A stretch of DNA of 64,000 nt from Phoronis australis (lineage: Eukaryota; Phoronida; Phoronidae). The stretch is taken from the NCBI GenBank assembly GCA_002633005.1, contig NMRA01000370.1, positions 4,229-68,228 of the forward strand. Reading direction: 5' to 3'. Numbering within the stretch: the first letter of the stretch is position 1; each line of letters begins with the position of its first letter. A model generated the notes under the pieces. It made no database searches. It saw nothing but the letters and a program-made list of their open reading frames with translations, and was not told the origin of the DNA. Position numbers and translations under genes: made by a program. Below are positions 38,301 through 48,000 of this stretch, one piece after another.

Positions 38301-41300
38301 GTTCATGGACTGGGCGCTTATTTCTGCAAAGTCTGAAAACGCGTGGGGGGCGCTTATAGGGGCATGGGCGGTTATTACGGCGAATATGGTACACATTAAC
38401 AAAAGCTTGAAAGTGCTTAGATAAACATGATATCTATAATCCATTGCCACGGTAACCATTATAAGTTGAAACAACAAATGGCAATTCTTAATGGAAAATT
38501 TTGTCTACTTTTAAATCAACTGACATTAAACAATGGACAGAAATGGATGCTACTGAAGATATTTAGTGAAATGCCTGACCTTTTGTATATATGTATTTAC
38601 GTACACAAATACGACTTTGTAAGTGCATAAGCTTTACATACTAGTAATGCTATAACCAATAGCCAGTACCACGGAGTAAATTTTTTCCACTTACCGTCCT
38701 TAATGGATATTTTCATCATCCTAACCCCACCATCCTTTGACTTGGCTAAGTATTCCCTCAGTTCACTTGAAGCTGAAAAATGACAGGAAGTGTTGAATGC
38801 ACTCGCACCATCAACACCAGGTTGACCTTGACGTGATTAAAAAACTGCATGCACGCTCGTGCAGTGATACAATTGGCAAGTTCATTATTTTGTAGACAAA
38901 TGATCTGTCATGTTTAAAAAATTAATTCCCAAAGTATTTGTTTGAGCTGGAAGGACCTAAAGCCTGCCTAAGATGTCTCTCTATAATTGAAAGGTAAAGG
39001 GGTATTTGATGGTTTGGCCAGAGTGAAGTGTAATTTACAGGAAATCCTCAGCGTACATGGCATCGTAAAATGCGCCAGAGCCTAACTCAGAAAAATCCAC
39101 CAGTACTAACACCAACGAGTGAGCCAATCATTGAAATTGATCGGCCAATAGGCAATCGTGAATTGCCCTAAGCAACACTACCCAGTGTACTGGTATTAGC
39201 TTACAATGACGCTCTCCCTGTATTCTAGACCGGGCTGGCACCCTCTTCATCCACCATTTGGAAGCCATACACACCACGCAGGGTTTCTTAGGTGTCACCT
39301 TAGTTATGTGCTTCAACATTGAAAATCCATCAGTACTGAGAATTGAATCTGCCGCGTAAGCCAAACATCCAAACCAATTGAGCAAGAGGCAATTGCTGAT
39401 TGGCAAGCGATTTGAAGAGGCTTTATTCTACTGTTTGTCACACCACCAAGTCATGTAACACAACATAAGAGTTAAGCAAGAGTGAAGCCATGGGAGCTTA
39501 CCCGGTATTTTTAACACATACGTCTCATGCACTATATACACTCAGCGCTCGACACCTAGCTTGACACCAAGTCGCATTTGATGACGTGGTGAAAATCCCA
39601 GGTCGCCAAACGAAATCTGTTGGCAAAACTAATTACAGGTCATGTCGCACTCTGTCCTCAGAAACTTATCTCACCGTAAAAATGTGCCATTCAATATCTA
39701 AGTCAATTCCTCCTGCCGGAACGCAGACGATCACATACACGTTTCACCAATCTTAACAGATTTATGATGAACAATTACCACTTCCATACATCTGTTTACT
39801 TTCTGTCGTTATTTAAGCGCATTTGATGTGTGCTGACTGCTGTGGTGCACTGATTTCACTAATAAACGGAACAATTGTGAACCAAAGGTAATAAATCTAG
39901 AAAAACTGCTACTAAATTAAAGTTTGGAAAACAACAAACTTTGAAACTAATTTTGGGGGAATTATTGTCTGACTTTGATACTTGCAGTAGCAGTTTTGCC
40001 GACTTGGGATTTTTCCCAGGTTGCCAAACACAACCTGAGGTCGTATTGGCAGCATGCAGGTCGTCTCCATGTAAAAATAGAGCAAGATTGGTGAAATACA
40101 TGCAATCGTCTACATTCTATCTTTGCTGGCAGGATGAATTAAGTTAGACATTGAGTGGTATATATTTTGTACGGAGAAAATGAAGAGATATGCATATGTT
40201 TCTGAGATCGAAGTAGGGCACTTTCTAAAGTATTTTAGCGTCAGTTTTGACGACCTCAGATTTAATTCGTTATGCAACCTGGGACTTTCCCCAAGTCACT
40301 AAATGCGGCTTGGCATCAAGCTAAGTGTCGAGCATTGATATATGTGTACTGTAGTACAGGGAGATCGAGTAACACCCAGCTGTATTGTGATCTTCTTAAT
40401 TGTTAATATCTATTTAATTTATTGTTACTCGGTAGTCAGCTATTAGTGGCTTTGCTGGCCACCCAGTCACATAGCAATGTATATTTTTTATGATTTAAAA
40501 AAATAAAAGCAAGTTTTCAATTTTGGGAACTGAACGAAGGACTGCTCGAAGAAAAAGTTTGATAACGGGAGTATTTGTTCGAGTTGGAAGGAATTAAAGA
40601 TATCAACAGCCTCCTAAGGTGTCCCTCTATGCGCATAAATTACTTATAACAATGCGACTTTGATTTTTAAATCAGTGTGAGGCATAATTCACCGAAAAGC
40701 TTTCGGTGTATAGGAGCTTTGTCTCCATGACGGAGACAGTCGTTGCTCCCAACTTCTTCAATTCTATAGCCCAACAACAAGTTGGGAAATTTGCCCCCGT
40801 AGCCAATATCTTACACGACTCATTAACTCCATTCTGGCATTTATGCTTGGTGGGCCTGCGCTCTTTTGTTCGATAATTGCTCTAATCTCCGATCAGATCA
40901 TATCTGGACTGACTGGGCTGGGCTGATAAAAATGAAAGTTAAGTTATAACATATTTGAGCTGAAACCAATAGCATTTCTGAATTCCTCGTCAAATGCTGA
41001 TCAAGTTCCATTCTTGAATCACCAAAATCGCCCAACTACGACAGAAGTTAAGACAATCTATTCTGTCCAAACGAACGCACTGGGTTTGACTGTGTTCATA
41101 GGCATTCGGTAATAGCGTGCAACCACCATACGTTTCCTTTGAAGCCTGGGAGATAATTGGCCTGCTTGTTATCATACGGGACAAAAGACTGAGCTGGGTA
41201 GTTAACAAAAGAGCCAGATTTTATCGCCCGTTCAGCACCCCTCACGTCTGGAAAAAGTTACTGAACGACAGAGCGCTGTGATGCTACCGAGCCAGCTAGA

Positions 41301-41740
41301 GACGGTGGTAGGGTAGACAGTTAGCAGGTGTCCCAGATGGAGGCACCCGAATATGTTACTTCCAAAAGGCATATAGCTAGCTGACAAAGATGTCATGTAG
41401 CCCAACAAGCTCTTCCACTCCGTGACTGTTCCAGGAGAAAATGTCTTTTTCCTGAAATCTGTCCTATTTATTGGAAAATTATTGAATGACCTTCTGGTAT
41501 GGATGCCAGAGACCAGAAACTGCAACACCAGAGTTGATGATAACCGACTTTTTTTATCGTACTTACGGTAAGTTTCATGGTGTATTCCAAGTTCACGCAT
41601 ACGTGATCTTGAGATTACACGAGATTCCGACCAAGTTCACACACAGCAGCTACCCTCCCATAATACTTGGAAAATTAAGAAGGATAATTTAGTATACAAC
41701 ACAATGTGCTCTTACCCACAATGCCAGTCTGGTGAGACAT
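26328..41740 (-). CDS. TWF: Twinfilin (two ADF-H domains), complete
   Basis: Ten coding exons on the minus strand, 5' to 3': 41716-41740, 38695-38772, 36859-36909, 35432-35559, 34842-34937, 34341-34445, 31829-31954, 29997-30147, 28891-29009, 26328-26492. They give 347 aa, the normal twinfilin length, with all phases consistent. The protein starts MSHQTGIV as in vertebrate twinfilin. ADF-H domain 1 spans about residues 5-135 ([31 protein letters not shown]) and ADF-H domain 2 about 170-312 ([34 protein letters not shown]). The C-terminal tail contains [13 protein letters not shown]. Twinfilins bind ADP-actin monomers, cap barbed ends and bind capping protein through the tail; these roles are by homology. 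All introns are GT-AG except intron 3 (AT-AC). The gene is divergent from DDX20. Confidence 0.95.
26645..26935 (-). repeat. Reverse-oriented relative of the TTACGGTAAAA family
   Basis: Contains ATTAGCTATTTCTAAAATTTG and AATTTTGCCATCTGTGCA, reverse complements of blocks in the copies at 22600 and 52840, and ends near GAGTTTTTACCATA. It lies in the last twinfilin intron. Confidence 0.5.
27146..28542. mobile_element. 1.4 kb TIR element, copy 1
   Basis: The element runs from TACCGTATTCGCCGTAATAA to TTATTACGGCGAATACGGTA, an exact 20 bp terminal inverted repeat, followed inward by related 'GCGCTTA' strings. TA at each edge is either a 2 bp target duplication or part of the TIR. The interior has no long open frame, so it is non-autonomous. 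It lies in the last twinfilin intron and is nearly identical to copy 2 at 36985-38391. Confidence 0.8.
28640..28800 (-). repeat. Dispersed repeat family, copy 4 (partial, reverse)
   Basis: On the minus strand it contains CTACTTTTGCATGAGGGGCTATCAAAAAT, matching the middle of the copies at 7530 and 15088. It abuts copy 1 of the 1.4 kb TIR element. Confidence 0.4.
31040..31490. repeat. Degenerate tandem/dispersed repeat block
   Basis: Phrases such as AATGGCCA(C/T)TA, 'AAATCCAT(C/T)' with 'TTTCATAAAAATCCATC' and 'TTTATGAAAATCCATT', and 'GAGAAC/GAACTTCTGAG' recur at intervals of roughly 150-350 bp. Units are strongly diverged and edges unclear. Intronic to twinfilin. Confidence 0.35.
32561..32600. 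repeat. 20 bp x 2 tandem repeat
   Basis: TGGTCACATGACCGTCACCC occurs twice in succession in a twinfilin intron; the unit contains the palindrome GGTCACATGACC. Confidence 0.7.
35102..35318. mobile_element. Short TIR element (~217 bp)
   Basis: It begins GGGCCCGTTCCAAGAAA and ends TTTCTTGGAACCGGTCCCC, imperfect inverted repeats that continue inward as alternating CTTAAG/TTAAGT motifs. No clear target duplication was found. It lies between two twinfilin exons. Confidence 0.5.
35560..36858 (-). other. U12-type AT-AC intron of twinfilin
   Basis: Read on the minus strand, exon 36859-36909 ends ...GAGGATG and the intron starts ATATCCTTTTT, an exact match to the U12 AT-AC donor. It ends TTCCTTAATTCTAGTGTAC; TTCCTTAA (plus-strand 35571-35578) matches the U12 branch site, about 12 bases before the terminal AC. 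Splicing there joins G|AT into an Asp codon and yields SWEDDYDVCVL, which aligns with the remembered vertebrate twinfilin segment. No GT donor near the exon end gives this frame. The intron also holds the palindromic element 35754-36171. Confidence 0.85.
35754..36171. mobile_element. Palindromic-ended TIR element (TTACCGGGATTTTCC)
   Basis: Starts TTACCGGGATTTTCCAGGG and ends GGAAAATCCCGGTAA. The arms carry inner CCCATGGG blocks and CAGATAAACGCCCC. A related, less intact copy covers about 58605-58935. It is non-coding and located inside the AT-AC intron of twinfilin. Confidence 0.6.
36985..38391. mobile_element. 1.4 kb TIR element, copy 2
   Basis: Begins TACCGTATTCGCCGTAATAA and ends TTATTACGGCGAATATGGTA. 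It is collinear with copy 1 (27146-28542), with few substitutions and small indels visible throughout, in the same orientation 9.8 kb away. It lies in twinfilin intron 2. The flanks read CACA on both sides of the TA, so a longer duplication is possible at this copy but not at copy 1. Confidence 0.8.
39531..40351. mobile_element. ~0.8 kb element with long inverted termini
   Basis: GCTCGACACCTAGCTTGACA near 39547 extends into AAATCCCAGGTCGCCAAACG. The reverse complement of this arm, with substitutions, occupies about 40258-40333, ending CTAAGTGTCGAGC. Arms are at least 75 bp. A third internal block with CCCAGGTTGCCAAACACAAC lies near 40016. No open frame of note; twinfilin intron 1. Confidence 0.6.
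40560..40720 (+). repeat. Dispersed repeat, related copies at 42945-43085 and 38935-39005
   Basis: The phrase CCTCCTAAGGTGTCCCTCTATG near 40610 occurs in reverse complement near 43010, flanked in both by matching sequence (GTTCGAGTTGG, and CAGTGTGAGGCATAATTC / GAATTATACCTCACTG). A fragment with AAGATGTCTCTCTATAATTG near 38968 is a weaker match. Confidence 0.5.
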
Positions 41741-42082
41741 TTTAAACAGATTGTAGTTTATATGAAAGCGATATCAATATTTCCAGATCTATTTACGGTG
41801 ATTTATCAAAAATAAGTCACAGAAAAGCTAAGCAGACTCTACGCGGAAGTCCGAGGCGCCTCCTACAAGTCACGTGATTCATGTGCGATCCAAACACGTT
41901 TCAGTACGGGTGTTGTGAGTGGTTTTTATAATCATGAAACCGAATCAAAAGCACCCTTACAAAAACCAAACTGTGTTACGCAAAAATAGCTATTTTATGA
42001 ACAACGTGAAGTTTGAGATGTGACAAATGAGTGCTTGTTTCTACGCACAGATCTAAAAACAACATTTTGGGTGTTGCTGTCT
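41741..42082. promoter_or_regulatory. Bidirectional promoter between twinfilin and DDX20
   Basis: Only 342 bp separate the start codons of the divergent twinfilin and DDX20 genes. The interval has the E-box palindrome CACGTG at 41871-41876 and an ETS-like GCGGAAGT at 41843-41850, motifs frequent in housekeeping bidirectional promoters. No TATA box is obvious. Promoter activity is inferred from the arrangement. Confidence 0.6.
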
Positions 42083-45000
42083 ATGAGCAGAATGTGCGAA
42101 AATGGAGAAACAAAGAGAACGGCGCATGTTATCTCTGAGAAATTGAGAACTTGTGACGTTTCATTGGATAAAAACGTGAATTTCTCCAATCTTCTCCTTT
42201 CTGACACTGTTTTGCAAGGATTGGTGAAGTCGGGCTTCCACACACCTTCTCCTATCCAGTTGAAGGCTATTCCCTTGGGGAGATGTGGTCTAGGTATTAC
42301 TCTTGCTGCTACTGTGTAATCTGTGCAAGTGTTACTTTAGTTACACCAGCTCATAGTTAATCCACCAACCTACGACATTGACCCAACGCTGCCCTCAGCT
42401 TAGTAGGCTCTGCCCGGTGCTACTACTGTAGCTCTACATTAGACAGTACTGTTGCAGCCCAAACTAATGCCTGTGCCTAAATGATTTTGTGTACTTCAAT
42501 TTGGCATGAGTCGGTGAGCCGAAATGATGCCTGCGCCAAACCGAAGCTACTGTTAGTTCCCAATTTACTGCCAGTAATTTATATTTTTTAGCTGTTATCA
42601 CAACTGAAATTGACGACAATGAGTGCCGGGGTGGTGTGAATAGTTTCTCAGAACACTTCCCCCCATGTGGCTAATTTATATGACCTGCATACATAAGCAC
42701 TGATTGTCGTCAATTTTGGGTCTTATAACCGTGAAGAAACTTACAAAATACTGGCAGTAATTTGGGAACTTAGCTGTAGCTTCAGTTTGGTACAGGCATC
42801 AGTTTTGCTCACCAGTCCACACCAAACTGAAGTGCGCATAATCAGTTTGGCGCAGGCATCAGGTTGAGCTGTAATATCACACTCTCAACTGGCCCCAGTA
42901 GAAATGGTCGATGGCCATCCCAAATGGCTGCCGCAAGCGTTTCGGGGAATTATACCTCACTGATTTAACAATTAAAGTAATATTGCTATAGGCACCTTTT
43001 ATGCATAGAGGGACACCTTAGGAGATTATTAATGTCTAACTTTTCCCAGCTCGAACTAATATTCCTGCAATCAAACTTTTATGTCAAGAAGCATGACGTC
43101 ATATCTCCTGGCGCGAGCAGTGTAAAAATGGCCAGTTGGCCACTTGGGTCACTGGCAGCCCTATGAGATGGTCACCGTCTCTACTGCGGCCAGTTGAGAG
43201 GGTTGTTCTGTCTACCACCACTCTTGAATGGTGTTGGTAATCTTCGTGGGTGATTTGCCAACCGATTGTTATCACCATTTTTGGTGAAGTGGTGTTTGGG
43301 TGAGATGTGTTGTTAGGGAATGTTTTTGAATTTGCTGTCAGATTATTTCACTTTAAATGTTGAACTGGTAAAAAAACAATAAAATTGTGGACAACAGGTG
43401 CAGAATTTTCATAGTTCAGAAAATTTTCAATGCCCCATCCAAAACACATTGCTCAATTTAAAATTTCGAATGTTTGTACCATTTCAGTTCGGTAAGCTGT
43501 TTCTATATCCAAGGTCAAAAAGTGTTCGGAAACCAGGTCGACTCGGTTCATTATTAAGTTGAATTATACTCGTTGAAATTTTTTACTCAGCGGTCGTTAT
43601 GTCGAACTCAAGATAGAGGGCCGCCTATCAACTTGCCTAACTAATTTTAAATTTAGTTCAAGAAATTTTTAATTAGAAGTTTTTTCTTTTTCAGATCTTA
43701 TCGTTCAGGCCAAGTCAGGTACAGGAAAGACTTGTGTCTTTACAGTGATTGCATTGGAAGGAATTGTGGTAGAGAGTAAGAGTTTGCAGGTTAGGGCAGC
43801 AGTTGTACGACACATACCATTAATGGAGAAGTGTGGCATAACAAATATACCCATCATGCAGTAGTAGTCTGTTAACTTCTGAGCTATTTGCCTGATAGGG
43901 CAGTCAGTTAATATAATGTTTTGGTTGTCACTTTTATATGCTATAGTTGAAACACGTTTTACTCATCCTGTTTTAGCTTTAGTACTATGATTTTATATTC
44001 ATCTGCAAAAATCGATTCTTTCTTAGCATTCTAACTTTAATTCCATGAATCGCTTGTTAAAATGTAACGCAATTTGACTTTGTTCATTATCAGGTGTTGG
44101 TGTTGGCCCCGACACGTGAGATTGCCGTGCAGATTCATGACGTTATACAGTCGATTGGTCAGTGTCTCCCGGGACTACGTTGTCACACGTTCATTGGTGG
44201 ACTACCCGTGAGCGAGGACCGACAGAAACTCAAGAAGTGCCACATCGCTGTTGGTTCACCAGGTAGTACTACCACGTAGGATTTGGTGTAAAAAAATGAT
44301 GGCCAATTGCTTTCTGATTATTATTTTATTGACAGCCATTTTGTTAGTCTGATCTTTGTAAAGTCTGCTTTCTTGCCAGACCTTAACTAAGTGTCGCTTT
44401 GTACGAGTTCCTTCTGCGTAATCTTTTGTTGCTCATGTAAAATTGGTCAGCGCTGAGGTTCAAATCTTTTTACTGGAAATCGAACTCAAATTTATTTTTG
44501 ACATTTTACTTCAATACAAAGTCAAGATAAGTGTTGACTTTTCTCTGCTCAGGTTCATCCTGATGAGTGTCTAGTTCAAGTTTGTCCTTGATGACCCCTA
44601 GGCTCAAGTTAAAAATTCACACGAAATCTCGAGGTTTGGTTGAAAAACTCAAAATTTCGAATTCTGACAAAAAATGTCATAAGTAATTTTGATTTCAAAT
44701 ACAAAGATGGGACCCCAGGCCCCTTGCATCATGAACATGATTTTGGACATTTGGCAACTTGGATGTTTTGGTAAAATGATACCTTGGCATTATAAAACTT
44801 CACTACTAGATAAATTATTTTCGTGTCTCTTTGATGTTTTCGATGAAACCGTTGTATGCAATTTAAATTTTCTTGTGCTGAAAACCTGGCCACCACATTT
44901 GTTATATATTTCATATCAGGTCGTATCAAACAACTCATTGAGGAGAATGCCCTTTCTACAGAGAACGTTCGTCTGTTCATTCTTGACGAGGCTGATAAAC

Positions 45001-48000
45001 TGCTTGAAGAAGGCTTCCAAGAACAGATCAAGTGAGTGTGTAAGGAGACAATGCAGCTCAGCAGTTTGAACTTTGAACTGAGTGTGTAAGGAGACGGTGC
45101 GGTTCAGCGGTTTGACCTCCGAACTCTCGTTTGGGAGATCTGGGTTTAAATCCTGGCTTCACTGGCAGACAGTTGAGCATTGCACATAAGTGTCTCCTTC
45201 TCTTTTGAGCTCGGTTTTGCTAGTGAGTTTATGCAAGGTAATGAATGTGCCCATAATTAAATTGTCTGTGATAATAGCCTCCGGCTAATGTTCTATGGTT
45301 ACGCTGAAAACTGACAATAAATAATTTAAATAAAAAATGTTATTGTATTGTCTAGTGTGTGCATGATTACGTTGAAGCAAGGTTGCACTGTCTTTCAGTG
45401 TTCTCCACAACCTGTTTTGACTTGTTACTGGGTCAAGTTTAAATTTTGTCATGAAGACTAAGGCTTACTTGTGTCAAGTTTGAAAACCTATGCAATGAGT
45501 TTGAAGTATTAGGAGATAATCATTTCTTAAGCAAATTAGGAATTTTTTGGATTTTCGGTACTAGTTTGATGCATTTATTTCAAAACTCAAACTCCCTGCA
45601 GTGTGAACACGGAGTTTCAAACACATACATGAATTTTGTAACTCCAGGCAACTTAATTTTCTGTTGTGTAGAACACCGCAGTCTCAGAGGACGGTAATGC
45701 ATCAGTTATCTAGCGCACAATATGGCCTACAAGTGAAACTGTATTTTATCAAACTTCTTCATTTAAGTAAAAATTGGAAAAAATCCAGTTCATTACTGAC
45801 ATGGTGTGTACCGTTTAGATTTCATAAAACAAATTTTGGTAACGTTTCCTTAGTTTCCACGAGTTGCAACCTGTCCACATTTTGAAGAACAGTGCATTTA
45901 ATAGTAAAAGTGCATTGAACAGTTGAGTAGCGCAAGATTGTGCCCTCTGTATGAAACCTTGTTATTTTTAATTCGTAAGTCGATGAATTTTGATTTGATA
46001 TTCTGGAGTAAAATGATTAATAGGATAGTAACTTACAATAGACTAACCTCCCGTCCAGGGGGAGACGAAGGGTTCACCCAGTTGTGCTACAGAAACTGGT
46101 TAGCACCTGAACGTATGAGTTACAGGCTTTGTTAAGGATTTACATGCAACCAGAGGTTAAATGTGTGTTCTAACGACAATGGTGCAGTTTTGTTGTGACA
46201 GCCGCAAACTGCACAGAACCTATCCTCGCCAGGGGTGCACAAAATTCTTGATGGTTGATATTTAAGATGTCCTCTAGTTTTAATACCACTCTTGAAGGTC
46301 ACACACTTTCCAGTCTTGTGAGGTCTTTGGCGCGTGATTTCCCCAACAAAATGTGAACTGTGTTAAGCCACACGGTGGTAATTTGTCTTATACTCTGTTG
46401 CAGTTGGATCTACTCATCGTTGCCTGAAAACAAACAAATGGTGGCGCTGTCAGCGACCTACCCAGAATACCTTGCTCATCACTTGAAGGTCTACATGAGG
46501 AACCCAACATTTGTCCGCCTGAATTCAGTTGACCCCGCACTGCTAGGTAAAATATCACCCAATTTTGGACAAAAGTAATAGACAAAATTTATGTTTTTCA
46601 CTATTTTTTGTGAATGCTAGTAATTTCACATATTGTCTTGTCACAGGTAGCGTGTAGAACTTGCAAATGACAATGGATCATTAGTTGGAAATGAGGAAAC
46701 GGGTGTAGCGTCACATTCTTGAAGCCATCGTAGAGTTGGTGTACATTTGAATCATTTTATATGTCTGTTGTGCTCATTACAAGTTGATTTTATTCTCAGT
46801 GGCCTTTGGTTACAAGAAATGTTACAAAGATGTTGCCTTTACTGTTATCAGTTTCGTCATCCTTGCAGGTGTGAAGCAGTTCTACCAGGTGGTTCGTTTT
46901 CATCCCCTGCCACACGTGGCCTTTGAGAACAAGGTGCAACACCTCACCCATCTGTTATCCACCGTCGCCTTTCACCAGTGCCTCATCTTTTCCAACTATC
47001 AGTCCAGGTAATAAGAAACATTCTACGGTATATAGAACTCTAAAGTTTTGAGAGCACAATAGCATCTGTTGAGCGAAGCATTGTCAAACATTTAATAAAT
47101 AGCCAAATGGTACACAACTTCATTTTCCTGACTTTTCAACGTTTCGTCTTTTCATTAGACATCATCAAGATCATATTTACAATAATTTAGGACTACAAGT
47201 GCCAACAATGGTGATGACCAGCTACTGACCATATTCTATGTATCTCTCACTTCGCTCTATGGATGTTACCTGAGCTGTTTGTTGGCACTTGTTGTCCTAA
47301 ACTGTTGTAAATGTGATCCTGATGATGTCTAATGAAAAGACGAAACGTTGAATTGAACACGAACTTTTTATTTGTGCGGCGATAGTCTGGTTTTTGATCT
47401 TATTGTGGCCAAAACTGATTTAATTTTCCTGACTTGTTTCGAGGTGCACTTCTCATTCTCAAAGGCACAAGAACCAGCATGATGTAAAGGTCAAGGTAAC
47501 CAGTAAAAGGTCATGCAGGTGTGACACATGATAGCTCAATAACACAAGTTAAACAAGCCGCTACTCCAGACAATATCTCAAAACAATGCGAGACCAAGCT
47601 GGTCACACAAAGTTATTGTCAAGTGTAGAGGCTTGTTTACCCTCACGTTATTGGCCTGTCATGTCTCACATTTGCATGATCTTTTGCTTGTTGCCTTGTC
47701 CTTTACATCATTCTGGTTCTTGTACCGTTGAGAATGAGGACTGCACCTCAAAACTTGTCAGGAAAATGAACTTATGTACTACATAGCGTCTTGTGTGCAA
47801 GACTGTGTGCAGACGATACACTAGCCATATTCATGTGAGTCGTTTGAATGTCCATAGCGCAAAGGGGTAATTTGTCGGCATGATGGTGACAAAGAATTAA
47901 TAAAAAGCTGAAAAATGTCCGACCGCGTTAAATGCAGTCGGAGCGATGTACATCACAGGCTTCCGAATACTTATGCCGTTTAATAAGGTAAATTTCCTGA

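Noticed and set aside
37943-38477. Several short minus-strand frames at the right end of the second 1.4 kb element
   Set aside because: They read the TIR and adjoining intron; the Arg/Pro-rich peptide is the translated inverted terminus.
42020-42082. Extension of DDX20 upstream of the ATG at 42083
   Set aside because: The frame only extends through a GTG, not an ATG, and the added peptide does not resemble DDX20 N-termini.
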